From: Streptomyces toyocaensis
GTDB taxonomy: Bacteria > Actinomycetota > Actinomycetes > Streptomycetales > Streptomycetaceae
Length of the DNA stretch: 64,000 nucleotides
Direction: 5' to 3'
Assembly (NCBI RefSeq): GCF_000725125.1
Contig: NZ_JFCB01000032.1
Location: 17,704-81,703 of the forward strand
The position numbers were made by a program, and so were the translations under genes. The notes under the pieces are model-generated. The model saw nothing but the letters and a program-made list of their open reading frames with translations. It did not search any database and was not told the origin of the DNA. Shown piece by piece: positions 53,634 through 64,000 of the stretch (positions are counted from its first letter, which is position 1; every line of letters begins with the position of its first letter).

Positions 53634-53955
53634 GGTTCCTCCTCCGATGACCTGCCGCGCGATATTACCCGACGGTAAGTGCTGCTGGGACGAGGGGTTC
53701 CGGCGGCGGAGGCGCAAGGGCGGTGAGGTTCCGGGTCAGGAGGGCCCGGACTCCTCGTGGGCGGCTGCGCGAGGAAGCCGTCGCGCGCTCCACCGCCTCA
53801 CCCGTCCCGGTTCGCGTCCCCGTCGGCACGAGCGGCGCGGCCTCCTCCCGGCCGCCGGTCCCCGCCCAGCCGCCGGCCCACCCTCGTCGCGGCCGTTCGG
53901 GCGAAAGCCCGGCGGCGGGCGCGTGGCGGTCCGGACGGGTGTCCACACCTCACCC

Positions 53956-54936
53956 GTGACCCTGCCGCTGATCCCGCCCATGCTCGCCACGCCCGGCTCC
54001 CTCCCGCCGCCCGCGGCGGACGCCCGCTGGGCGTACGAGACCAAGCAGGACGGCCAGCGGGCGGTGGTCTACCTCCCCGGGGACGGGACCCTCGTCCTGC
54101 GCGCCCGGTCGGGTCAGGACATCACGGGGGCGTATCCGGAGCTCCACCCGCTGGCGACGGCTCTGGGCACCAGGGCCGCGGTCCTGGACGGTGAGGTGCT
54201 CGCCCTCGACGCACACGGCCGCGCGGACTTCCAGCTGCTGCAGTCCCGGATGGGTCTGGCGCACGCTCCCGGCAGGGCGGCCCGGCGGGCGGCGGCGGTC
54301 CCGGTCCACCTGGTGCTGTTCGACGTCATGCACCTGGACGGGCGGTCACTGATCCGGCTGCCCTGGACCGGGCGCCGCGAGACGCTGCAGAGCCTCGGCC
54401 TCGACGGGCCGGCCTGGTCCACCCCGGCCGCGATCGTCGGCCACGGGACCGAGGCCCTGCGGGCCACCGCCGAGCACGGACTCGAGGGGCTGGTCTGCAA
54501 GCGGCTCGACTCGGTGTACGAACCGGGGGTGCGGTCCCGCTCCTGGATCAAGATCCGCAACATGCGCAGCGAGGACGTCCTGGTCGGCGGCTGGCTGCCG
54601 GGCAAGGGGCGGCTGACCGGCCTGCCGGGAGCGGTCCTCGTCGGACAGCGGGCGGCTGGGCGGCTGCGGTACGTGGGCGGGGTGGGCACCGGCTGGAGCG
54701 AGGCCGAACGGACCGAGCTCGCCGGGCTGTTGCGGGCGGCGGCCACCGACGTGTGCCCCTTCGACCCCGTGCCGGCCGCTCCGGGCGCGCGCTGGGTGGT
54801 GCCCCGGCTGGTGGGCGAGGTGCGCTACAGCACCCGGACCCGGGACGGGATGCTGCGCCAGCCGTCCTGGCTGCGGCTGAGGCCGGACCTCGCCCCCGGG
54901 GAGGCGGCGGCCGACATCCCGGACGACATGGTGTGA
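53956..54936 (+). CDS. ATP-dependent DNA ligase (short form)
   Basis: 326 residues. The adenylation domain has the nucleophile motif YETKQDGQRAV (Lys near residue 30), VLDGEVLALD, LFDVMHLDG, EGLVCKRLDS and SWIKIR, followed by an OB-fold (about 215-326). It resembles the LigC/Ku-type repair ligases without polymerase or nuclease domains. GTG 53956 has no clear ribosome site, so the true start could be upstream, around VRTGVHTSP. Confidence 0.88.
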   Translation: MTLPLIPPMLATPGSLPPPAADARWAYETKQDGQRAVVYLPGDGTLVLRARSGQDITGAYPELHPLATALGTRAAVLDGEVLALDAHGRADFQLLQSRMGLAHAPGRAARRAAAVPVHLVLFDVMHLDGRSLIRLPWTGRRETLQSLGLDGPAWSTPAAIVGHGTEALRATAEHGLEGLVCKRLDSVYEPGVRSRSWIKIRNMRSEDVLVGGWLPGKGRLTGLPGAVLVGQRAAGRLRYVGGVGTGWSEAERTELAGLLRAAATDVCPFDPVPAAPGARWVVPRLVGEVRYSTRTRDGMLRQPSWLRLRPDLAPGEAAADIPDDMV

Positions 54937-55079
54937 TCCGCCAGTCCGGAGCGGCGAGAGGTGCGCCGCGCCCTACCCACGGCACGTGACCCTCTTGGCA
55001 TGTATGCGTCCAGCCGGGATGCTGAACTCCCCCACACCCAACAGCCGTTGGGCTGCGCCCGGACCAAGAGGAGGACGCA

Positions 55080-55856
55080 GTGCCGTCGAGCACGTTCCGC
55101 ACGCACCGCAGGAGATGGCTGACCGGCCTGGCCGGCGCCGCCGCACTGGTCATCGCCTTCCCCGCCACCGCCTTCGCCGCTCCCCCACCCGCCCTGCCCG
55201 CCGACGCCGACGCCCTGGAGCGGACCTTCCAGCCCGCCTACGACTACGACACCGACGGCTGCTACCCCACACCCGCGATCGGCCCGGACGGCTCCGTCAA
55301 CACCGGCCTCAGGCCCACCGGCGCCCTCGACGGCGACTGCCGTGACGCCTCGGACCTCGACAACACCAACGGCTACGCCCGCGCCACGTGCAACAACGGC
55401 TGGTGCGCCGTCGTCTACGCCCTGTACTTCGAGAAGGACCAGGCGCTGCCGGGCGTCAGCCTCGGTGGCCACCGCCACGACTGGGAACACGTCGTGGTGT
55501 GGGTGCAGAACGACACCGTCCAGTACGTCTCGACGTCCAACCACGGCTCGTTCTCGATCCACGCGCGCTCGGAGGTCCGCTTCGACGGCACCCATCCGAA
55601 GATCGTCTACCACAAGGACGGCATCGGCACCCACTGCTTCCGCCTCGCCGGTCCGGGCGACGAGCCGCCGGAGAACCACCGGGGCAGCTGGCAGTACCCG
55701 GCCCTGGTCGGCTGGAACGGCTATCCGGCGGGTCTGCGCGACAGGCTCGTCTCGTACGACTTCGGCAGTGCCCACTTCGGGCTGAAGGACGGCAGCTTCG
55801 CCTCCCATCTCGCGGAGGCCGAACCGCCGGGCATCCCGTTCGACCCGAACGCCTGA
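55080..55856 (+). CDS. secreted NPP1/NLP family protein (necrosis-inducing type)
   Basis: 258 residues from GTG 55080. A signal peptide (about 1-35, HRRRWLTGLAGAAALVIAFP) precedes the NLP fold. The signature is GHRHDWEHVVVWV, the family's calcium-site heptapeptide with H in place of the second position. The Cys pairs CNNGWC fit. In plant pathogens NLPs damage plant membranes; in soil Streptomyces the target is unknown. Confidence 0.9.
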   Translation: MPSSTFRTHRRRWLTGLAGAAALVIAFPATAFAAPPPALPADADALERTFQPAYDYDTDGCYPTPAIGPDGSVNTGLRPTGALDGDCRDASDLDNTNGYARATCNNGWCAVVYALYFEKDQALPGVSLGGHRHDWEHVVVWVQNDTVQYVSTSNHGSFSIHARSEVRFDGTHPKIVYHKDGIGTHCFRLAGPGDEPPENHRGSWQYPALVGWNGYPAGLRDRLVSYDFGSAHFGLKDGSFASHLAEAEPPGIPFDPNA

Positions 55857-55937
55857 ACGCGGCACACGAGTTGACGCCGGGGACGTCGTACGGCGTCCCC
55901 GGCGCCCCGGGGTGCCGCGAGGGTCTATCGTGTCGGC

Positions 55938-56873
55938 ATGTCCGTCCCGGAACTGATCCGCATCGTCTCCCGCGACTCACCCATGGCGCTCGCCCAGGTG
56001 GACCGTGTCCGGGCGGAACTGGCCGCCGCCCGGCCCAATGTGCGCACCGAGGTGGTGCCCGTCAGAACGACCGGCGACAAGTGGCTGGGCGAGCTGTCGA
56101 AGGTGGAGGGCAAGGGCGCGTTCACCAAGGAGGTGGACGCCGCGCTGCTCTCCGGCGAGGCGGATGTCGCCGTGCACTGCCTCAAGGACGTCCCCGCCGA
56201 CCGGCCTCTGCCGGCGGGCACGGTGTTCGCGGCGTTCCTGAGGCGGGACGACGTCCGTGACGCCCTCGTGCACCCGGGCGGACTCACCCTGGACCAGCTC
56301 GCGCCCGGCACCCGGATCGGCACCTCGTCGGTGCGCCGGTCCGCCCAGCTGGCCGCCGGCCACCCGCACCTGCGGTGCGTGCCGTTCCGGGGCAACGCCA
56401 ACCGGAGGCTGGAGAAGCTCGCGGCCGGGGAGGCGGACGCCCTGCTGCTGGCGGCCTCCGGCCTGGAACGCATCGGCCGCACCGACGTGATCAGCGAGGT
56501 GCTCTCCCCCGAGACCATGATGCCGCCCGTCGGAGCGGGCATCCTCGCGCTGCAGTGCCGCGAGGGCGACACCGGCCTGATCGACACGGTCAGCGCCCTC
56601 GGTCACCCGGACACCCACCGCGAGGCCACCGCGGAGCGCATGTTCCTGCACGTGCTGCAGGGGCACTGCAACAGCCCGATCGCCGGATACGCCCGGGTGG
56701 ACCGCGGCGGCGAACTGTCGCTGCGTGCCTGCGTCTTCACCCCGGACGGCAAGACGCGGCTGAACGCGCACGAGTGGGCGGGACGGCTCGATCCCGCCAC
56801 GCTCGGCACGTCCGTCGCCGTGTCCCTGCTGCGTCAGGGCGCCCGCGAGATCATCGACGGCATCCCGCACTGA
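55938..56873 (+). CDS. hemC: hydroxymethylbilane synthase (porphobilinogen deaminase)
   Basis: 311 residues. IRIVSRDSPMALAQVDRVR, then KGAFTKEVDAALLSGEADVAVHCLKD, GTSSVRRSAQL and FRGNANRRLEKL are standard, with the dipyrromethane-cofactor Cys in LQGHCNSPIAGYA. It joins four porphobilinogens in heme and cobalamin synthesis. No other hem gene is nearby, so this is probably the second, stand-alone copy often seen in Streptomyces. Confidence 0.94.
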   Translation: MSVPELIRIVSRDSPMALAQVDRVRAELAAARPNVRTEVVPVRTTGDKWLGELSKVEGKGAFTKEVDAALLSGEADVAVHCLKDVPADRPLPAGTVFAAFLRRDDVRDALVHPGGLTLDQLAPGTRIGTSSVRRSAQLAAGHPHLRCVPFRGNANRRLEKLAAGEADALLLAASGLERIGRTDVISEVLSPETMMPPVGAGILALQCREGDTGLIDTVSALGHPDTHREATAERMFLHVLQGHCNSPIAGYARVDRGGELSLRACVFTPDGKTRLNAHEWAGRLDPATLGTSVAVSLLRQGAREIIDGIPH

Positions 56874-56880
56874 CGGCGGG

Positions 56881-57402
56881 TCAGGAGGTGCCTTCCTCCG
56901 CCTGCTCCTGCAGGAAGACGCTCACCTGCTGCGCGAGGGTGTCCCGGCACGCGCCGACGGGCGCCCCCACGGTCCCCTCGTGCACACCGACGCCGCCCGT
57001 CCACAACCGGCGGCCGGCCCACTCCTCGTCGGCGCGCAACTGCACCTGGACGTCGACCTGGCCCAGGGACGCCTCGGGACCGGCCGCGTAGAGCACGGCC
57101 GTGGCACGGCGCAGCGGGTGGACGTCGAATCCCTCGATGAACTGCGAGTTGCGCCAGTCGATGAACGCGCTTTCGCCGTCCGGGCCGGTTCTCACGTCGA
57201 TCTGGCCGTCCTCGAGGTGAATGCACAAAGGCCGGTCGCCGCGATTCTCGACGGTGACACGGACACTGAAGTACGACAGCCCTTCGGCGGCGTCGTCCCG
57301 TCCGCGCGGCGGTTCGCCCGCTTCCAGACGATGGACGCGAACCCGCAGACCGGCCTGCTCGTCGTACTCCTGCCAGTCCCCGACCACGTTCGGCTCGTAC
57401 AC
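56881..57402 (-). CDS. unknown soluble protein
   Basis: 173 residues from GTG 57402. The centre reads LSYFSVRVTVENRGDRPLCI and GQIDVRTGPDGESAFIDWRN, an immunoglobulin-like beta pattern similar to DUF4352-type domains, but there is no signal peptide. It converges with hemC, seven bases apart. No function is assigned. Confidence 0.65.
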   Translation of the reverse strand: MYEPNVVGDWQEYDEQAGLRVRVHRLEAGEPPRGRDDAAEGLSYFSVRVTVENRGDRPLCIHLEDGQIDVRTGPDGESAFIDWRNSQFIEGFDVHPLRRATAVLYAAGPEASLGQVDVQVQLRADEEWAGRRLWTGGVGVHEGTVGAPVGACRDTLAQQVSVFLQEQAEEGTS

Positions 57403-57905
57403 AGTCCACCTCTCGACTTCTGTCCGCTGCTTCCTATCTGTGGGTTCGGCGCACTGTCAAATGAGAGGAATGGGCCGTGGTCAGGCAGTTCGCCCCATCT
57501 GATCAACGATCAAGCGCTGCGCTGGAGGAATCCCCCGGCCGGCCGGGCGGGCCGCGGCCCCGGCGTGCCGCACATCACGTCGGCCGCCGTGATCACCGGG
57601 TGGCGGCGGGGACAGGACCGCGCGCGGCGGCGCGGTCCTGCCCCCGCCACCCGCACCGGCACCGGCACCGCGTATTTCACCCCACGAATTCCCCCGGTTC
57701 CGGACCGTGGGCATTTCCGGAACGTGTGCGCGTGAATTCAGAAAACGGTTTTGACCCGCGGGCACACGGGGAAGGGAATTCTCAGTGCTTCGGACAGGAG
57801 GCACGTCCGTGGGAACCGGCTCGCCGGCCCCGGGCCCGCCTGGTCCGAGCCGCCGCTTCCCACGGGGTCCGTCCATCCGGCACCCCGCTCAGGGAGGTGC
57901 GCGCG
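57403..57905. promoter_or_regulatory. 503-base gap with hairpin and sigma-factor promoter region
   Basis: A stem of 11 bp (57613-57623 with 57630-57640, arm CAGGACCGCGC) may terminate transcription or act as a regulatory hairpin. Further right, GTTT (57748-57751), 16 bases, then GGGGAA (57768-57773) resembles a weak SigB-type promoter about 130 bases before the sigma-factor gene, which would fit autoregulation. I see no gene in the gap. Confidence 0.45.
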
Positions 57906-58697
57906 ATGCGTACCGTCAGCCCCAGGAAGCCGCACTCGCACGACGACGCCCCCGACACGGCCGGTAAGTTCGCACGTCTGGCCGGGCTGCCCGAAGGGCC
58001 CGAGCGCAGGACGCTGCGCGACGAGCTGGTCACGGCGTGGCTGCCCATGGCCGAACGGATCGCCGTCCGCTTCCGGGGCCGTGGCGAGACCCTGGAGGAT
58101 CTGTACCAGGTGGCGGCCCTCGGCCTGGTGAAGGCCGTCGACCACTACGACCCGGCGCGCGGCAACGCCTTCGAGGCGTACGCCGTGCCGACCGTCACCG
58201 GGGAGATCAAGCGGCACTTCCGCGACCACATGTGGACCCTGCACGTACCACGCCGGGTCCAGGACCTGCGCAACCGCGTGCGCCAGGCCGCGAAGGAGCT
58301 GGCGCAGACGACCCCGGGCCGGGCGCCCACGGTCGCCGAGATATCCGCGCACGCCCGGCTCACCGAGGACGAGGTGCGCGCCGGGACGGAAGCGCTGGAG
58401 TGCTTCTCCACGCTGTCCCTGGAGGCGGAGATGCCGGGCACCGACGGATACGTCCTCGGGGACGTGATCGGCGGCCCGGACCCGGCCTACGACACCGTCG
58501 TCGACCGGGTGGCGGTGCGGCCGTGCCTGGAGGCGCTGCCGGAGCGCGAACGGCTCATCCTGTATCTGCGCTTCTTCAGGGGGATGACGCAGAGCGGGAT
58601 CGCCGAGCAGCTCGGCATCTCGCAGATGCATGTGTCCCGGCTGCTCAGCGCCTGTTTCGCGCAGCTGCGCGAGGAACTGCGGGCGGAGGCCGACTGA
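57906..58697 (+). CDS. RNA polymerase sigma factor, SigB/SigF family
   Basis: 263 residues from ATG 57906, with AGGGAGG at 57891-57897. Region 2 reads LEDLYQVAALGLVKAVDHYD and AYAVPTVTGEIKRHFRD, region 3 PTVAEISAHARL, region 4 ERERLILYLRFF and QSGIAEQLGISQMHVSRLLS. This is the general-stress/sporulation group. No anti-sigma gene is adjacent; the HATPase-like protein at 62264 and the SpoIIE protein at 50400 are candidate partners by class only. Confidence 0.94.
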   Translation: MRTVSPRKPHSHDDAPDTAGKFARLAGLPEGPERRTLRDELVTAWLPMAERIAVRFRGRGETLEDLYQVAALGLVKAVDHYDPARGNAFEAYAVPTVTGEIKRHFRDHMWTLHVPRRVQDLRNRVRQAAKELAQTTPGRAPTVAEISAHARLTEDEVRAGTEALECFSTLSLEAEMPGTDGYVLGDVIGGPDPAYDTVVDRVAVRPCLEALPERERLILYLRFFRGMTQSGIAEQLGISQMHVSRLLSACFAQLREELRAEAD

Positions 58698-58725
58698 CCG
58701 GGCGACCCGCCGCCGCGCGGACGCG

Positions 58726-59046
58726 TCAGCGCTCCGGCCGCACGCCCGGAAGCCGGGTGGGGCCGAGCCGGTCCAGCACCTCTTCCAGTACCGTCCGCAC
58801 CTCCGTCGGCAGCAGTCCGGTGCGCCCCCAGACGAGGATCATGTCCGCGACGCTGCGGAGCTTGATGTTCGTGCGCTGGGAGACCTCCTTCAGCACGGCC
58901 CAGCCCTGGTCGGGCGAGACCCGCCCGAGTGCGACGATCATGCCGATCGCCTGGTCCACCACCGCGTGCGAGACGACCGCTTCCTTCAGCTGCCGTACCT
59001 CTTTCTCCAGCTGGAGGATCCGGTCCGCGCCCCCGTCCGTGGGCAT
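58726..59046 (-). CDS. ANTAR-domain RNA-binding protein
   Basis: 106 residues from ATG 59046, preceded by GGAGGT. A short coiled coil (ILQLEKEVRQLKEAVVSHAV) leads to the ANTAR core: VDQAIGMIVALGRVSPDQGW, then LKEVSQRTNIKLRSVADMIL. ANTAR proteins bind paired hairpins in mRNA leaders to prevent termination. No sensor domain is present, so it is regulated otherwise. It converges with the sigma-factor gene. Confidence 0.88.
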   Translation of the reverse strand: MPTDGGADRILQLEKEVRQLKEAVVSHAVVDQAIGMIVALGRVSPDQGWAVLKEVSQRTNIKLRSVADMILVWGRTGLLPTEVRTVLEEVLDRLGPTRLPGVRPER

Positions 59047-59296
59047 GGTCACCTCCGGGTCCGGTGTGCCGCTCCGTTGCTGCCTTCGCATGGTGCTTGA
59101 GTGCCTTCACCCAGTGTCCGACCCATCCATCGTCGCCACTCGGACCGCCCTGTGCCACCGGGGTGGTCCGCAGGCGGCCGGGGTCACCGTTTCGGGGCCA
59201 CCGCCGGGGTACTCGGCAGGCGCCCGGGCCGGTACCCGGCGGACACTGGTGCCATCCGGGTGGCTGCCAGGCCGACGAGATCAGGACGCGACTTCC

Positions 59297-60100
59297 ATGA
59301 ACCACGACATGCCCTCCCCCGCCGGCTCGACCGACGTCTTCTCGACGCACTCCGTGTTCGGTGCGCCCTGCTGGGTGAGTCTGACCAGCCGTGACGTGAA
59401 GACCACCGAGGAGTTCTACGGAGCCGTGCTGGGCTGGGAGTGGCGTCCGGTGCGCCTCGGCGACCGGTTCCGCATCGCGCTGGCCGACGGTCAGCCGGTG
59501 GCCGGGATCGCGGCGGTGGCCGGCATGTGGCACATGGCGGTGGCGTGGACGCCGTACTTCGCGGTGCGCAGCGCGGACGAGGCCGCGGCGCGGGTGCAGG
59601 AGCGCGGCGGCACCGCGGCGGTCGGCCCGATCTCCCTGCCGCCGGGCCGGGCGGCCCTGCTCGCCGACCGGGACGGTGCGACCTTCGGGGTGTGGGAGGG
59701 CGAGCTGTTCACCGACTGGCCCACCTGGCGGCGGGCGCAGCCGGCGTTCATCCGGCTGCACACGCGGGACGCCTTCGACGCCGCCATCTTCTACGGCGAG
59801 GTCTTCGACTGGGCGTCCGACAAGCCCGGCTGCTGCGAGGTCCACTACGAAGGCGGGGAAGTGGTGCTGCGCAGCGGTGGGGCCGTGGTGGCACGCATCG
59901 AGTCGGGGGCGCTGGGATCGGCGCCCGATCCGGCGATCCGGCCGCGCTGGCAGGTCCACTTCGCGGTGAAGGACGTGGCCGCGTGCGCCCGCGCCGCCGA
60001 ACTCCACGGCGGCAGTGTGCTCTCCCTGGGCCCCGAGGAGGCCGTGCTGCGCGACAACGAGGGTGCCCAGTTCACGGTGACCTCACGCCGCGAGCGCTGA
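59297..60100 (+). CDS. VOC-family protein, two glyoxalase-like domains
   Basis: 267 residues, with repeats at about 20-130 and 145-262 (PCWVSLTSRDVKTTEEFYGA and AFIRLHTRDAFDAAIFYGEV mark the two starts). Such proteins include bleomycin-resistance and lyase relatives in Streptomyces; the activity here is unknown. Metal ligands are not obvious. Confidence 0.85.
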   Translation: MNHDMPSPAGSTDVFSTHSVFGAPCWVSLTSRDVKTTEEFYGAVLGWEWRPVRLGDRFRIALADGQPVAGIAAVAGMWHMAVAWTPYFAVRSADEAAARVQERGGTAAVGPISLPPGRAALLADRDGATFGVWEGELFTDWPTWRRAQPAFIRLHTRDAFDAAIFYGEVFDWASDKPGCCEVHYEGGEVVLRSGGAVVARIESGALGSAPDPAIRPRWQVHFAVKDVAACARAAELHGGSVLSLGPEEAVLRDNEGAQFTVTSRRER

Positions 60101-60122
60101 CCCCCTTCCCGGGGCTCCCACG

Positions 60123-62263
<2,141 letters not shown>

Positions 62264-62267
<4 letters not shown>

Positions 62268-62776
62268 CGGACCTCCTCCAGGAGGCCGCCCGGCGTTCGC
62301 ACCCGGCCGGTGAGCTGGGCGACGGTCGGTTCGCGGGGCACCTGCAGGCCCTCGCTCTCGCGCGGGTCGGGCGCCGTCGGCACCAACGGGACGCGTTCGC
62401 CGGCGCGGGCGCGCTGCGAGAACCAGATGACCTTGCTGCCGGTCTCGGTGGCGCAGCAGCCCCAGCCGTCGCTGCTCGCCGCGATGTGCTCGAGGCAGCC
62501 GCGCAGCTCCTGGTCGGGGCGCAGGGATCGGTTGTTGTCCCCGATGGCCGTGATGAGGTGCTGGCCGTTCCACCACATCTCGATCGACGTGTTCCTGTCG
62601 GTCGCGTGCTCGGCGATGGCGCGCAGCAGCATCTCGGCGCCGCCGCAGACGGGCTGCATCAGGTTCTCCAGGTCCCAGAACCGGAGGTGAGCGGCCAGTA
62701 TGCGGCTGACCTGTCCCACCTTCTCCGGGCTGACTTCCACGTCGAGGTGGTAGTAGCAGGGCACTGCGGTCTTCAT
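62264..62776 (-). CDS. ATPase-like regulatory protein coupled to glgX
   Basis: 170 residues. The first two thirds (YYHLDVEVSPEKVGQVSRIL, then GGAEMLLRAIAEHATDRNTS and HLITAIGDNNR) have the layout of an RsbW/anti-sigma HATPase fold, with the DNN in the Asp-box position. A Pro/Arg tail follows. It is coupled to glgX by a 4-base overlap. It could regulate a sigma factor or be an inactive ATPase-like protein. Confidence 0.68.
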
Positions 62777-63146
62777 GGTCGTTGGCTCCTCACCGCGAAG
62801 CTCGCGCTCCATCTCGCCCCTGAGGGACGAACCCCGGACACGGAACGTGAGCGGGTGTCGCTTCTGAGTCACCTTCAGAGTGAGGGGGTTGGTCCATTCG
62901 TGCAACACGAGCGCACGGCTGGGGCCTACGGGGCGACGACCCGGCGCTCGGTGCGCCGCCACGCCCGTCACACGGGGAGGAGGGCGAACCCGATCTGTTG
63001 AAAATCCAACAAGACGCTGTGTCATCACCCGTGCACCATGTGTGAAGACCTCGATCGCCGTTACGGGTCCGTGCATCTGTGCGCACGCTCCTGCCCGACC
63101 GTCGGGACAACGCGCCTCCATCGAGCCCCGGAAAGGTCAACGGCGC
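62777..63146. other. 370-base divergent promoter region, no gene seen
   Basis: It lies between the start of the leftward glgX pair and the rightward DUF5133/glgE genes. I see a small inverted repeat (TCTGA-N7-TCAGA near 62861-62880) but no convincing reading frame; the frames that cross it continue from neighbouring genes in the wrong phase. Confidence 0.5.
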
Positions 63147-63449
63147 ATGCTGCTACCCGCCAAAGCCGAAGTCGCCCGGCAGTTGCGTCGCTACCGGGCC
63201 TGGGAACGCGTGATGCTCGCGGCCCCCGCCGACCGCACGGTGCGGGCCACCTTCGAGGACTCGGGATACACCCTCTGTGTGCTGATGGGGAAGCGCTGCG
63301 CGCGGGAGGCCGCGGACGCCGCCGAACGGTATCTGCGCAGCACCGTCGTCACGTATCTGCAGGAACAGAACGACAGGCCCCGCCCGGCCGCCACGGTCAG
63401 ACGGGGCCCGCCGGCCATCGGGCGGCGCTCCCCGGCGGGAAGGCAGTGA
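63147..63449 (+). CDS. DUF5133-type small protein
   Basis: 100 residues from ATG 63147. LLPAKAEVARQLRRYRAWER, RATFEDSGYTLCVLMGKRCA and AADAAERYL match the DUF5133 family of actinobacteria, which lacks a known function. A basic Pro-rich tail follows. It lies 73 bases before glgE and reads the same way. Confidence 0.78.
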   Translation: MLLPAKAEVARQLRRYRAWERVMLAAPADRTVRATFEDSGYTLCVLMGKRCAREAADAAERYLRSTVVTYLQEQNDRPRPAATVRRGPPAIGRRSPAGRQ

Positions 63450-63522
63450 CCTTCCCGCCGCTGTTTGGTCCCACGCCCGGGCACCGGCCCGGGCGTCGAG
63501 CACGGCGGAGGTGCGAAGACCC

Positions 63523-64000
63523 ATGAAGACGACCCGGACCATCGGTCGTGTCCCGGTACGGGACGTCCGGCCGTCCGTCGACTGCGGCAGGCGGCCGGCG
63601 AAGGCCGTCGTGGGCGAGACGTTCGAGGTCACCGCCACCCTGTTCCGGGAGGGGCACGACGCGGTAGGCGCCAATGTGGTGCTGAAGGATCCCGAGGGGC
63701 GTCCGGGGCCGTTCACGCCGATGCGGGAGCTGGCACCCGGCACGGACCGGTGGGGGGCCGAGGTCGTCGCGCACGGCACGGGTCTGTGGACCTTCCGCGT
63801 CGAGGCCTGGGGCGACCCCGTGGCCACCTGGCGCAGGACCGCCGCCGTCAAGGTCCCCGCGGGCATCGACACCGGGCTGGTCCTGGAGGAGGGCGCCGAC
63901 CTCCATGAGCGCGCGGCGGCCGGGGTGCCGCGGGACGAGGGACAGGACGTGGTCCTGGCCGCGGCCGAGACCCTGCGCGACGACTCCCTGCCCTGCGCCA
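63523..64000 (+). CDS. glgE: alpha-1,4-glucan:maltose-1-phosphate maltosyltransferase (3' end cut by window)
   Basis: Only the first 159 residues are present. GRVPVRDVRPSVDCGRRPAK, GETFEVTATLFREGHDAVGA and WTFRVEAWGDPVATWR are the N-terminal domain of GlgE, before the GH13 barrel. GlgE extends alpha-glucan with maltose-1-phosphate made from trehalose. CGGAGG at about 63506-63511 supports ATG 63523. Confidence 0.9.
   Translation, partial: MKTTRTIGRVPVRDVRPSVDCGRRPAKAVVGETFEVTATLFREGHDAVGANVVLKDPEGRPGPFTPMRELAPGTDRWGAEVVAHGTGLWTFRVEAWGDPVATWRRTAAVKVPAGIDTGLVLEEGADLHERAAAGVPRDEGQDVVLAAAETLRDDSLPCA

Overview
The window looks like chromosomal DNA of a Streptomyces or a close relative. Evidence is the very high GC content, many GTG starts, chains of 4-base ATGA/GTGA stop-start overlaps, and genes typical of that genus: a streptogrisin-type protease, a SigB/F-family sigma factor, an ANTAR protein, a SpoIIE phosphatase, a PucR regulator, GlgX/GlgE and DUF5133. 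All assignments come from reading the sequence; no database search was run.

Layout. 1-3.7 kb: the 5' part of a zinc alcohol dehydrogenase, an 8-bp tandem repeat tract, a LysR regulator divergent from an EamA exporter, and a decayed leucyl aminopeptidase. 3.7-17.5 kb: the most interesting region. It holds a ribosomal peptide (RiPP) cluster with a 37-residue precursor, a partial E1-like/RRE protein, a CocE-type hydrolase, a YcaO enzyme, a SagB-like nitroreductase and two CydDC-like ABC half-transporters. These lie directly downstream of, and on the same strand as, a complete metallophore-type importer (lipoprotein, two FecCD permeases, ATPase). A beta-propeller-like protein diverges from the lipoprotein gene. 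Two 15-bp palindromes that each match the Streptomyces zinc-repressor (Zur) box with one mismatch sit at the two expected control points. My hypothesis is that the cluster makes, exports and re-imports a zinc-binding RiPP. The peptide resembles what I remember of the streptamidine family, so the novelty may lie in the zinc link.

17.5-24.5 kb: a giant CtpI-like P-type ATPase with a small membrane protein, divergent from a nucleotidyltransferase, a BON-like protein and a metallophosphoesterase. 24.6-28.7 kb: a PhoD phosphatase remnant, a secreted protease, a CYP152-like P450 and a frameshifted unknown gene. 28.7-36.9 kb: a seven-gene surface-sugar operon with heptose (GmhA, HldE), carbamoyltransferase and three glycosyltransferases. 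37-45 kb: an MFS exporter, then stress-type genes (hemerythrin, DoxX, catalase, small proteins) and a PucR regulator. 45-57.4 kb: mixed metabolic and housekeeping genes (TsaC-like, hydrolases, TauD-like, aldo/keto reductase, SpoIIE phosphatase, Bcp, DNA ligase, NLP protein, HemC). 57.9-64 kb: a general-stress sigma factor, ANTAR and VOC proteins, and the glycogen/maltosyl genes glgX and glgE (cut by the window end).

Three decayed genes are visible. Two of them keep both ends of an enzyme but lost the catalytic middle. No tRNA, rRNA, insertion sequence or CRISPR array was recognised.
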